Shown piece after piece: positions 17,458-25,560 of a stretch of 36,874 nucleotides of DNA (position 1 is the stretch's first letter; each line of letters starts with the position of its first letter). The position numbers and the translations under genes were made by a program. Location of the stretch: contig CAJODR010000021.1 of NCBI GenBank assembly GCA_905233275.1, positions 1 to 36,874 on the forward strand, given 5' to 3'. This DNA is from an uncultured Bacteroidales bacterium. Lineage in GTDB: Bacteria > Bacteroidota > Bacteroidia > Bacteroidales > UBA932. Below the pieces are notes generated by a model. That model saw nothing but the letters and a program-made list of their open reading frames with translations, ran no database searches and was not told the DNA's origin.

Positions 17458-19265
17458 AAGAGAGGTTCATATTCGACCCGTTCGTACTTCCGTTCCTCGT
17501 CGGAATGGCATTTGTCCTGCTATACTGCCTCGGAGGACTTCTCCAGATTGTCTTCCAGCTGCCGAGGGCTGACCGGCTCCGTTTCCTCAAGTCGCTCGTC
17601 ACGCCGAAAACTGCCTGGAAAAACATCAAGGACATCTTCCTTAACTGCCTTATCCACGTCAAGCTGTGGAAGCGCAACCGCCTTCTCGGCTACATGCATT
17701 CCTCCATTGCGTTCGGCTGGTTCATGCTGATCCTCCTCGGGCATATCGAGGTGATGCTTTTCGTTCCGGGGCGTGCGAGTTTGCTGTATTATCCGATATT
17801 CTTCAACTATTTCGTAGCGGAGACGGAGACTACGCTGAAGGGCGCGGCGCTCCTGTTCCTGATGGACTTTTTCCTCCTGATTATCCTCATCGGCATCGGT
17901 CTCGCGATGGTCAAGCGTGTCCGTTCCCGCATGTTCGGAATGCGGAGGACCACCAGGCCGGCATTCCTCGACAGAGTGGGTCTGTACAGCCTCTGGGCGA
18001 TATTCCCGCTCAGGCTTCTCGCCGAAAGCACGACCGCCCATATCAGCGGCGGCAGCTTCCTCACCGGCCCTATGAACTGGCTGTATCTCAAGATCTTCGG
18101 TACCGGAATAGCGGTTCAGCCGGTATGGTGGGCCTATTCCATCGCCCTGTGCATTTTCATGCTGGTGCTCCCGTTTACACGCTACATGCACATCCCCGCG
18201 GAGATGCTTCTCATCCCGCTGCGCAACGCCGGCATCAAGATCCGTCATCCGAGAAAGGGATTCGCCCTGGCGGAAGTCTATTCGTGCCCAGGCTGCGGAG
18301 TCTGTATCGACGCCTGCCCGATGAGCGCACGAAAGGAGAATCTCAAGGATTCGACGGTTTATCTCAACCGCCAGATCCGTCGCGGCAACGAGCGTCGCAT
18401 CGCGGAAATCAGCGACAAATGCCTCCTCTGCGGCAAATGCTCCGCCGTCTGCCAGGTCGGCGTCCAGGGGCCGGAATTGCGCATCGCACAGCGTTCCCTC
18501 AGGCACTACTACATCAAGCCTGATTTCACCGCATTCGATACGGAATCATGGAAGGAAAGACTTGAAGGACAGGGCGGTAAGGTGCTCTACTTCGCCGGCT
18601 GCATGACACATCTGACGCCTTCCATCAAGAAGTCCCTGACCTCCGTCCTCGCCAAGGCCGGAGTTGAATTCAAGATAATGGATCCCGACGGCGGCATCTG
18701 CTGCGGCCGTCCCCTCCAGATGGCCGGACGCAAGGCAGAGGCCAAGGCCCTGATCGCCAAAAACCGCGAAATCATCCTCGCAAGCGGCTGCGACACCCTC
18801 CTCCTGAGTTGCCCCATCTGCTACCGCATCTTCAAGGAAAAGTACCACCTCGAAGGCATCCGCGTCGTCCACCACAGCGTCTTCCTCGACGAATTGGTAC
18901 GCGACGGCCGTCTCCACATCTCGAAGGGTGAGGAATCCCTCGTCTACCACGACCCGTGCGAACTCGGCCGTGGCTGCGGCATCTACGAAGAGCCCCGCCA
19001 CCTCCTCTCCGCCGCCGGAAAACTGGTCGAAGCCGCCAAAAACCGCTCCGAAAGCATCTGCTGCGGCGGTTCCGTAGGATCGCTTTCACTTGGATTCGAA
19101 AAACGCAAAGACATCACCAAGGCATCCCTCCAAAACCTCACGGCCGCCTCTCCCGACCGCATCGTCACCGCCTGCCCCCTCTGCCAATCCACCTACTCCC
19201 GCTACTCCCCCACCCCCGTCGAAGACCTCGCCACCACCATCGACCGCCAGACTACCACGGAATAG
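17454..19265 (+). CDS. Membrane cytochrome b / HdrD-like fusion (HdrE-HdrD, DsrM-DsrK type)
   Basis: A 603-residue fusion. Residues 10-250 hold about five membrane helices with His81, His97 and His246 as candidate heme b ligands, as in HdrE, DsrM and NarI-type subunits. Residues 278-333 hold two [4Fe-4S] motifs (CPGCGVCIDACP and CLLCGKCSAVC). Residues 380-580 hold two complete CCG domains: Cys383, Cys416-417, Cys453/456, then Cys502, Cys536-537, Cys574/577. That is the HdrD/DsrK catalytic arrangement. The protein should link the quinone pool to a cytoplasmic disulfide or thiol site. It is the last gene of the operon. Confidence 0.9.
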   Translation: MKERFIFDPFVLPFLVGMAFVLLYCLGGLLQIVFQLPRADRLRFLKSLVTPKTAWKNIKDIFLNCLIHVKLWKRNRLLGYMHSSIAFGWFMLILLGHIEVMLFVPGRASLLYYPIFFNYFVAETETTLKGAALLFLMDFFLLIILIGIGLAMVKRVRSRMFGMRRTTRPAFLDRVGLYSLWAIFPLRLLAESTTAHISGGSFLTGPMNWLYLKIFGTGIAVQPVWWAYSIALCIFMLVLPFTRYMHIPAEMLLIPLRNAGIKIRHPRKGFALAEVYSCPGCGVCIDACPMSARKENLKDSTVYLNRQIRRGNERRIAEISDKCLLCGKCSAVCQVGVQGPELRIAQRSLRHYYIKPDFTAFDTESWKERLEGQGGKVLYFAGCMTHLTPSIKKSLTSVLAKAGVEFKIMDPDGGICCGRPLQMAGRKAEAKALIAKNREIILASGCDTLLLSCPICYRIFKEKYHLEGIRVVHHSVFLDELVRDGRLHISKGEESLVYHDPCELGRGCGIYEEPRHLLSAAGKLVEAAKNRSESICCGGSVGSLSLGFEKRKDITKASLQNLTAASPDRIVTACPLCQSTYSRYSPTPVEDLATTIDRQTTTE

Positions 19266-19307
19266 CAAGTCTATTAGGGCAATACATCCAACAGGTACAG
19301 TTCACAG

Positions 19308-20387
19308 TTATTCTGCATATAGAAGTGTGAGATATGCAGACGTGTCTACAATCTTGAAAGTCATTGCATTCGGACCTGCGGTGAACTTAAGTATTTCAGG
19401 TTGTTTACAAATAAGTTTGAATTCTGGCTGAACTCCTGTCTGGCACATTAGAGGTTCTAGACGATTTTTGTAACTGAATAGAATTATTGAATCGTCTATC
19501 CGAAGAAATGAGTCTGAGGATATAAATAATTGGCTGTCATCATCTTTTACGATATCTATACAAACTACTCCGTTGTTAGGATTAATAGATGCAGGGAGTT
19601 TAGTTATTGTCATATAATACAACTCTTGGTCAGATACGCCAGGCACAGGAGCTGTATATAAGTAATAATAATCATGTTGTCCGTTTTTGATTGGGGATGG
19701 AATAAAAAAACTTCTAAAAGCGGTCTCAATTACATCTTGTGCTTGCCGGCTTGAAAATGAATACTCGTTTAATCGCAGTTTATTTACAGAATTACGATTG
19801 ATTCTTATGGACTTTTTTTCAACATCGGCATGATAATGATAAAGGGAGAATAAATAGTCTAAATCTCTCGGGTGTATCATCTTTAATAAAAACCTGTCTA
19901 CTATCTTGTTTTTATGAAGTAGTATTGAACACCCTTTTTTATTACTCTTGGATTCAGAAGACAAGACTATTTCTTTGATAGTATTTGTTTCCTCGACATA
20001 TCGGACTGGTATATCATTTTTATTGAGAAAATACAAGTTCCCATTATGTTCCAAATACGAATTGACAAAATGCTTTCCCTCAAGAATACTGAAATCGGTT
20101 GAATAATCACAAATAACATTTTTTACATCATGATCTCTGTTATGTAGAAAACTAAGAACAACTATATTTATCCCCTGAGGCGATTCTTCATAATACTCCG
20201 ATCTATGAAGTATTTGTTCGATATCAGAAAAAAGTCCGTCGTCATCACATGATATTTTTACTATCCGTAAAGTGTCGCATAAGCCGACTTCTTTGGCGGG
20301 AGCAAAGGACACCAGAAACAAGTAAAGGACAATACAAATTAATGATGCACTAGTATTCAATATATGTCCGATACTTCTCTTTTTCAT
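19308..20387 (-). CDS. Exported protein of unknown function in an AT-rich island
   Basis: A 359-residue protein with a signal peptide (MKKRSIGHI start, hydrophobic ICIVLYLFLVSFA). I recognise no domain. It is rich in beta-strand-like alternation with many Tyr, Ser and Asp. Near residue 95 there is a 6-bladed-like segment YLEHNGNLYFLNKNDIPVRY, reminiscent of bacterial proteins tagged '6-bladed beta-propeller', but this is weak. The open frame starts at 20435, yet the ATG at 20387 begins the leader. The base composition is far more AT-rich than the flanking genes. The start overlaps the end of the broken gene upstream, as in an operon. Confidence 0.65.
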   Translation of the reverse strand: MKKRSIGHILNTSASLICIVLYLFLVSFAPAKEVGLCDTLRIVKISCDDDGLFSDIEQILHRSEYYEESPQGINIVVLSFLHNRDHDVKNVICDYSTDFSILEGKHFVNSYLEHNGNLYFLNKNDIPVRYVEETNTIKEIVLSSESKSNKKGCSILLHKNKIVDRFLLKMIHPRDLDYLFSLYHYHADVEKKSIRINRNSVNKLRLNEYSFSSRQAQDVIETAFRSFFIPSPIKNGQHDYYYLYTAPVPGVSDQELYYMTITKLPASINPNNGVVCIDIVKDDDSQLFISSDSFLRIDDSIILFSYKNRLEPLMCQTGVQPEFKLICKQPEILKFTAGPNAMTFKIVDTSAYLTLLYAE

Positions 20388-21433
20388 AGTCTTTATTAAG
20401 ATAATATATAAAAAACTTAGTAATAGTCGTACCATTTTGCATTGCTTTTGACACCATCCGTTGTTTATTCACCAAATCTCCGGTTTGCGTATCGGGGTAA
20501 TATGAAGGATATGGTGTTAATGCATGAGTATGTATATGCTCTCTAATTCTTCGCGTTGCCTCCTGCCTTGCATATTCGTGCCAAAAAGTTACATAAATGG
20601 GGGGCTACAACCTCCTTTTGTTGTATGGGGATTCCTTTCAAAACGAAGGCATCACAGTCAACAATGCATTATTGCGTATTCCAAAAGACCGAATCCTTAA
20701 CAGGATCATTATTAACGGTTAACAATGACGCGGTATAATATGCAAAGTACACAAATCCATAATCTGCATACTGAATGCTTTGTGATGTGCCAGAAGCCCA
20801 AAAACGATCATTGTATTCTATTGACGAGGAGGGACAATAGGAATAACCGGCAAAATCCAACTTTCCCAAAAACATGTCGCTAATCCAGCACTTTATAAAC
20901 TCTCCTTTGACCGGCGTGGCATAAATCGCAATAGTTTCCTTGTGTCTTCTTAAGTCTTCAAATCCAAGACCGGATTGGTTGTCTTTCCATTCTTTTTGGA
21001 TTTTTTGAATCAATCTCTTTTTGTTTTTAACGATTCTTAACAACTGTCCTGCCGGCGTGTCGTGGTCGTATTCTTCACTCAAATCCCAATCTTCACCATT
21101 AAAATTGGAATACATGGAGCCGTCTTGAATGGGAATATTCTCATTTTCAGGATAATTCTTCTTTTCTAACCACTCATCAGAAAAAGAATCCTTAGGGTAT
21201 ACCGATCCGAAACAAAGAGGAAAGATACAGTTTTTGTAACTATATGAATTATGGTTTAGAGAAAGATTGGAAGAAGGTACTATCCAGTAAAACGTCCGTA
21301 CGTTCTTCAACCGTTTTCTTTCAAAGGAAATAACGACATATTCATCGCCTTCGGGTTGAGCAATTACATTACATTCAATGATTGGCAAGAATGTAATAAT
21401 TGTCAATAATACTTTAGTTGTCAATTCTCTCAT
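20350..21433 (-). pseudogene. Exported protein of unknown function, broken by a stop codon and a G6-run frameshift
   Basis: The intact part (21433-20669) encodes 254 residues with a signal peptide (MRELTTKVLLTIITFLPIIE...) and no recognised domain, ending SVFWNTQ before TAA at 20671-20669. Beyond that stop the same frame continues as CIVDCDAFVLKGIPIQQKEVVAP. A G6 run (20599-20604 on the plus strand) then shifts it. Removing one base leads into a further 84 codons (IYVTFWHEYARQEATRRI... ending YRTYIEY, stop at 20352-20350) that have no start of their own. Repaired, the gene would be about 360 codons and would overlap the next gene start, as in an operon. Reading it as one decayed gene is inference. 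Confidence 0.6.
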
Positions 21434-21784
21434 ATGCTTGTTCCCATATTATGTCTACTTCCCTTGGATCTAACGAATAAGGAGGATAATGCATTATACC
21501 ATATTTACCACCTTTATCATCATGAGTTAATCCTAGAGTATGTCCTTCTTCATGTCCAATTGTCTCTGAATTAAGATCTTGTAATTCAATAAGCATTCCT
21601 TTTTGGGAACCCTTGGAAGATGGATATGCTTGAGAAACGACAGATGCCATTGCAATGCCATTGCTTTCGGAGTAGGGGCATACTGCTCAATAATCGGTAC
21701 CGCAGGACCTTCCTGGCAAATAGCACGGAATGGCAGCAACAGACCGATACCAATAAATAATAATAAAGAAAAACGCCTGACCAT
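21414..21784 (-). pseudogene. Small exported metzincin-type zinc protease, frameshifted
   Basis: The ATG at 21784 opens a signal peptide (MVRRFSLLLFIGIGLLLPF...) and runs to IIEQYAP, then drifts off. The -1 frame downstream carries SESNGIAMASVVSQAYPSS and the zinc site HEEGHTLGLTHD (HExxHxxGxxHD), followed by the Met-turn GIMHYPP, and stops at 21414. Adding one base to the G4 run at 21675-21678 (plus strand) restores a continuous 123-residue exported protein. The catalytic core is short for a metzincin, so it may be a minimal or trimmed form. The last 20 bases overlap the start of the next gene. AT-rich composition suggests transfer. Confidence 0.7.
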
Positions 21785-21864
21785 ATCTTGAAGATTAAAC
21801 TGCAAATATCGTGCGATGTACCCAGCACCGCAAAGATAGGAACTATTTCTTCTTTTTACGCCCT

Positions 21865-21999
21865 CCGCGTTGCAGTAAAAATTGGCCATGTGGTTCGTTC
21901 TGCGTCGCAACGCGGAAGCGTTTTTCGCGGTTCCGGCCGTTTTGGGCTCCGCGTTGCACCAAAAAACGGCCACAGAGCGCATTATGAGCCGCAACGCGG
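21865..21999. repeat. 135-bp interspersed element, copy 1, with four alternating boxes at 42-bp pitch
   Basis: The element begins CCGCGTTGC and ends GCAACGCGG. Boxes start at 21865 (CCGCGTTGC), 21907 (GCAACGCGG), 21949 (CCGCGTTGC) and 21991 (GCAACGCGG), exactly 42 bases apart and alternating in orientation. It aligns without gaps with copy 2 at 30839-30973, about 79 percent identical by eye. Copy 1 lies between the start of the AT-rich metzincin operon and the end of glsB. Confidence 0.85.
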
Positions 22000-22009
22000 A
22001 ATATTCTAT

Positions 22010-22984
22010 TTATTTGCGGAAGCGGCGGAGGATGGAGGTGAAGGTTTTGTTGTCTTTGAACTTGACGTGGCGGGAGGCCTTTTCGGGCCTGAGATCCTCG
22101 AAGTCGATCAGGAGGCCGGTGTCGTAGACATCGGCGAATTCGTCGTTGATACCCGTGCCGAATATCTTCATGGAGGGCGAGAGGTTCATGTACGAATTGA
22201 CGAGCGGCGGAATGTTGACGCCGTATTTGTGCACCTCGGCCTTGAGTATTTTGTAGTCTTCCTCAAAAGAAGAATGATGGAATAGCAGGCGGTATTTGGG
22301 GCTGTAATGGAGCTTTACCGGGTTGCGGGGGATGATGAGCGATTCGCCGCGGGCGCCGAAATGCTTGTTGAGGAAGTAGAGTATCATGTTGCGGGCTTCC
22401 TCAGGGTATTCGGGATAGATGGTCATCTTTCCGAACATGTAGCGGATGCCGTAACGCTTGTTGTACAGCCGCATGATGGCGCCCAGGCCGTCAAAAAGGT
22501 TGTCAAGCGCGTAGAGGCTCTTGGCTCCAATCTTTGTGCTCTGGTAGTCGACGCTGACGAACGAACGGCCCAATTCGAGCGTCTCGAGGAAATCCCTGCG
22601 GAGAAACTTTCTGGAGAACTGGAACATATGGGACGACGTCAGCACAGGCTGGCCATCGTAAGTAAAAAGCGCATCCCGGCAGAGGGCGTAACGGTATCCG
22701 CCGACTATAGCCTCGGCCTCGGGATCCCAAACCACGAGCTGCTTGTAGCCAAATGCGGGATCAGTGTCGAACTTGTCAAGGTCGAGGGACAGACCGGTCC
22801 CTCCCCCACCCTCGCGGAATGCTATTTCGCGGAGACGGCCGACCTCACGCACGACATTCGGTGCGGATTCGTAATCGACTATGTAGATTTTGTTTCCCGC
22901 ACGGTTGGTGTCCCTCAGAAAGCACTTTTCAGTAAGTTCCGAGCGGAGCACCTCCCTTTCGACGGGAGTTATGATACGTTTCAT
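22010..22984 (-). CDS. glsB: Glycine lipid N-acyltransferase GlsB (OlsB/GNAT type)
   Basis: A 324-residue member of the OlsB-like GNAT family. VREVGRLREIAFREGGGG near residue 50, KQLVVWDPEAEAIVGGYR near 85 and the LELGRSFV segment near 136 are family hallmarks. In Bacteroides GlsB puts a 3-hydroxy fatty acid on glycine, making monoacylated glycine lipid; the product here is inferred from the paired gene. The frame is open up to 23035, but the ATG at 22984 overlaps the glsA stop as ATGA and gives the usual start. It acts at the inner face of the cytoplasmic membrane. Repeat copy 1 lies just beyond its stop. Confidence 0.87.
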   Translation of the reverse strand: MKRIITPVEREVLRSELTEKCFLRDTNRAGNKIYIVDYESAPNVVREVGRLREIAFREGGGGTGLSLDLDKFDTDPAFGYKQLVVWDPEAEAIVGGYRYALCRDALFTYDGQPVLTSSHMFQFSRKFLRRDFLETLELGRSFVSVDYQSTKIGAKSLYALDNLFDGLGAIMRLYNKRYGIRYMFGKMTIYPEYPEEARNMILYFLNKHFGARGESLIIPRNPVKLHYSPKYRLLFHHSSFEEDYKILKAEVHKYGVNIPPLVNSYMNLSPSMKIFGTGINDEFADVYDTGLLIDFEDLRPEKASRHVKFKDNKTFTSILRRFRK

Positions 22985-23817
22985 AAGTCGGCAGGTTTCA
23001 GTTTGTAGACCTCGGAGCGGACCCATTGGGCCCATTCCTTGTCCTTCATTTCCTTAGGGGAGAAATGCGAGATGGGGATCGGCTTACCGAATACAATCGT
23101 GATGGTCTGGTTCTGCCCCCTGTAAAGCTCATCTGGGAGGCAATACATCGCAAAATTGGTCTTGAACACGCGGTCAATCCACTTGTCAATGAAGTAGAAT
23201 CGCCACGAATTCCGGCCCGAAATCCACATCGGAACGATGTCTCGGCCCGTCTGACGGCTCTTGGTGATGAATGTCTTCTGCCACTCGCTGTCCTGGATGA
23301 CACCGTGATACTTTCTGGAGCACTGCCCTGCGGGGAACCACATCATCTGATTGTCCGAACGGAACATATCATCGATATCCTTCAGCAGCTCTTTGGCCTG
23401 ATGCTCGCTCGTCTTGTCAACGGGCGCGGACATGTATTCCGCCAGCTGCGACAGGTTGGCCAGAAAGCCGTTGGCGACATAGCGCACCTTTTCGTCGTAA
23501 TTGTTCAGAAGGGTCCCGAGCGCACTCAACGCGTCAATTCCGCCGAGCGGATGATTGCCGGCAAACGTGCACAGACGGCCATCCTTGGGCATATTCTCCT
23601 CTCCCCTCACCTCCACTTTCACATTCAGCGCCTTCAGCGCTCCCCATGCGAAATCCACACCCACATCGCCCTTCTCAAAATACGCATTCAGGAAATCCTG
23701 ATGGATAAACTTCTTGATCCACCTCAGCACAAACTTCGGCACCTTCTTCCCCGACGCAGCTGCAATCGCCTCCACATCGATGGTACACGGTTTATTGACT
23801 CTTTTCTCGTTTTCCAT
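22981..23817 (-). CDS. glsA: Glycine lipid O-acyltransferase GlsA (PlsC-like)
   Basis: A 278-residue PlsC-family acyltransferase. NHPLGGIDAL near residue 88 is the NHx4D catalytic motif (His and Asp). WFPAGQCSRKY near 160 corresponds to the EGxxS-type phosphate or acyl-acceptor region, and DIVPMWISGRNS to the later conserved block. In Bacteroides GlsA esterifies the hydroxyl of the N-acyl glycine made by GlsB. The gene pair overlaps by four bases (ATGA), supporting co-translation. The nucleoside kinase gene lies nine bases upstream. Confidence 0.87.
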   Translation of the reverse strand: MENEKRVNKPCTIDVEAIAAASGKKVPKFVLRWIKKFIHQDFLNAYFEKGDVGVDFAWGALKALNVKVEVRGEENMPKDGRLCTFAGNHPLGGIDALSALGTLLNNYDEKVRYVANGFLANLSQLAEYMSAPVDKTSEHQAKELLKDIDDMFRSDNQMMWFPAGQCSRKYHGVIQDSEWQKTFITKSRQTGRDIVPMWISGRNSWRFYFIDKWIDRVFKTNFAMYCLPDELYRGQNQTITIVFGKPIPISHFSPKEMKDKEWAQWVRSEVYKLKPADL

Positions 23818-23826
23818 GGCTGATGA

Positions 23827-25494
23827 TTATTTAAATGATGAACCACCGACGAATTCGCGGAGGAGCGAGGTGGCGGGGATTTCGGTGTCGGGGATGGGGG
23901 TGAAGTAGTGGATGAATTTGAGGAGGCGATGGGCCTCGGCGTATTCGGGGCAGTTTTTGGGAACGCTGCGGAGGATGGGTTCGGCGTGGCCGCGGAGGAC
24001 GGCGAATTCGATGAGGTAGGCCGAATTGAACATCATGTCGGCGGTTTCCTGGAAGGGGGTGATCCACTTCTTTTCGGCGGCGCAGACGTTTTGCCAGTTG
24101 GAGATGGTATCCTTGGCGGTGAAGGCGCCTTTGTTGAAGTCGCGGACTATGCGGCGGAGGAGGCGGTTGTCACTCGTGGGGATCCAGTTGTGGTCGTCGA
24201 GAGTGATGGAGGTCATCGTGGAGATGAAGATCTTGAACTTCTGCGACGCGGGGATTTTGGCGGTGAGAGCGGGATTGAGGGCGTGGATACCTTCGATGAG
24301 GAGGATAGTGTCTTCCTTGAGCTTGAGGTTCTTGCCGTTGTATTCGCGCTCGCCGGTGACGAAATTGTATTCCGGGACGGAGACCTCTTCGCCGGAGATT
24401 AGGCGCATGATGTCCTGCTCCATGAGATCGTGGTCGACGGTGTCGAAATTGTCGAAATCATAGCTCCCGTCGGGGAATTTCGGAGTATCGACGCGGTTGA
24501 CGAAATAGTCGTCGGTGGAGACGGAAAGGGGCTTGAGGCCGCAGGCCATGAGCTGGATGGAGAGGCGGCGGCAGAATGTTGTCTTTCCGCTGGATGACGG
24601 GCCGGTGATGAGAACGAGACGGACGCCGTCTTCGGTGCGGTAGCGACGGTTGATTTCCTCGGCGATCTGGACGATTTTCTTTTCCTGAAGGGCCTCGGCG
24701 ACCTGGATGAGCTCGCGGGCGCGACCGTTCTGGAAGGCTTCGTTGACGTCGCCGACGGTGCTGAGCCCCATGATGATGTTCCACTTGAGATTTTCGCTGA
24801 ACATCTCATAGGTATGCGGCTGGTCGAAGAATGGCTCAAGCCTGGAAGGATCCTCGGCGGACGGGACTCTGAGAAGGAAGCCGTCATGGTACAGCGCCAG
24901 CCCCCATACAGTCAGGTAACCGGTAGAAGGGACGAGCTTGCCGTAATAGTAGTCGGCCATATCGTCGAGGGTGTAATAGTCGGTATAAGGCTCGCCGGAA
25001 GTCGCCAGAAGCTTGACCTTGTCCTTGTCGCCGCTCTTGCGGAAGGCTTTGATGGCCCTTTCGGTCTGGACGTCGTAACGGTGGAACGGAATGTCAGCCG
25101 CTACCAGCTCCTTCATCCTCGCCACGACCGCATCGATATCGGCCTGGGTAAGGGGGCTGTCATCCTCACGCCTGAGGTGACCGAAGTAGCCGCCGGAGAT
25201 TGGATGCTCCATGTAGACCTTGCTGTCGGGGAACACATCCGCGGCAGCCTTGCAGAGCAGAAAACAAAGCGAGCGGCAGTATACCCTCATGCCGCTCGAT
25301 TCACGGACATCCAGAAATTCGATGTCCTTGTTTTGGTAGACCTTGAATTTAAGGCCCTGTGACACATTGTTGACCTTGGCCGAGACAATCGGGAAAGGGC
25401 GCTCGAATTGGAAGTCAGGGAGCATCTGGACAAGCGAAGTGCCGTCCGGGTATTTCCCATAGGTTCCGGTGTTCTTGCAATATACCTGAATCAT
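23827..25494 (-). CDS. Nucleoside (uridine-like) kinase with N-terminal TGS/ThrRS-like region
   Basis: A 555-residue protein. Residues 1-60 form a TGS-like domain, and 65-215 resemble the threonyl-tRNA synthetase second additional domain (MEHPISGGYFGHL, DIPFHRYDV). Residues 285-500 are a phosphoribulokinase/uridine kinase P-loop domain with GPSSSGKTTFCRRL, STDDYFVNR, the YDFDNFDTVDHDL loop and LLIEGIHALNP. This architecture is common in Bacteroidetes and Firmicutes and is annotated as nucleoside kinase; the actual substrate and the use of the tRNA-synthetase-like part are not known. It heads the minus-strand group with glsA and glsB. A TAAATTTG -7 box lies at 25523-25516. Confidence 0.87.
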   Translation of the reverse strand: MIQVYCKNTGTYGKYPDGTSLVQMLPDFQFERPFPIVSAKVNNVSQGLKFKVYQNKDIEFLDVRESSGMRVYCRSLCFLLCKAAADVFPDSKVYMEHPISGGYFGHLRREDDSPLTQADIDAVVARMKELVAADIPFHRYDVQTERAIKAFRKSGDKDKVKLLATSGEPYTDYYTLDDMADYYYGKLVPSTGYLTVWGLALYHDGFLLRVPSAEDPSRLEPFFDQPHTYEMFSENLKWNIIMGLSTVGDVNEAFQNGRARELIQVAEALQEKKIVQIAEEINRRYRTEDGVRLVLITGPSSSGKTTFCRRLSIQLMACGLKPLSVSTDDYFVNRVDTPKFPDGSYDFDNFDTVDHDLMEQDIMRLISGEEVSVPEYNFVTGEREYNGKNLKLKEDTILLIEGIHALNPALTAKIPASQKFKIFISTMTSITLDDHNWIPTSDNRLLRRIVRDFNKGAFTAKDTISNWQNVCAAEKKWITPFQETADMMFNSAYLIEFAVLRGHAEPILRSVPKNCPEYAEAHRLLKFIHYFTPIPDTEIPATSLLREFVGGSSFK

Positions 25495-25529
25495 AGTCGC
25501 TTAGGTTTGAAGTCACAAATTTAACAAAA

Positions 25530-25560
25530 AATGGGCTTTTCTGCAACAGAAAAGCCCATT
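25530..25560 (-). terminator. Intrinsic terminator of the thioesterase gene
   Basis: A perfect 14-bp stem (25530-25543 with 25547-25560, core AATGGGCTTTTCTG) with a three-base loop is followed on the minus strand by a run of T (25529-25524). The stem includes the first two bases of the thioesterase stop codon. It separates that gene from the nucleoside kinase gene downstream. Confidence 0.9.

Noticed and set aside
20551..20559. Possible further repeat box (CGCGTTGCC)
   Set aside because: It matches only eight bases, lies inside the decayed coding frame, and has no partner box 42 bases away.
21865..21999. CRISPR array (regular repeats and spacers)
   Set aside because: The regular pitch invites the idea, but the repeats are only 9-11 bases, alternate in orientation, number four, and the spacers are conserved between copies. 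No cas gene is present.
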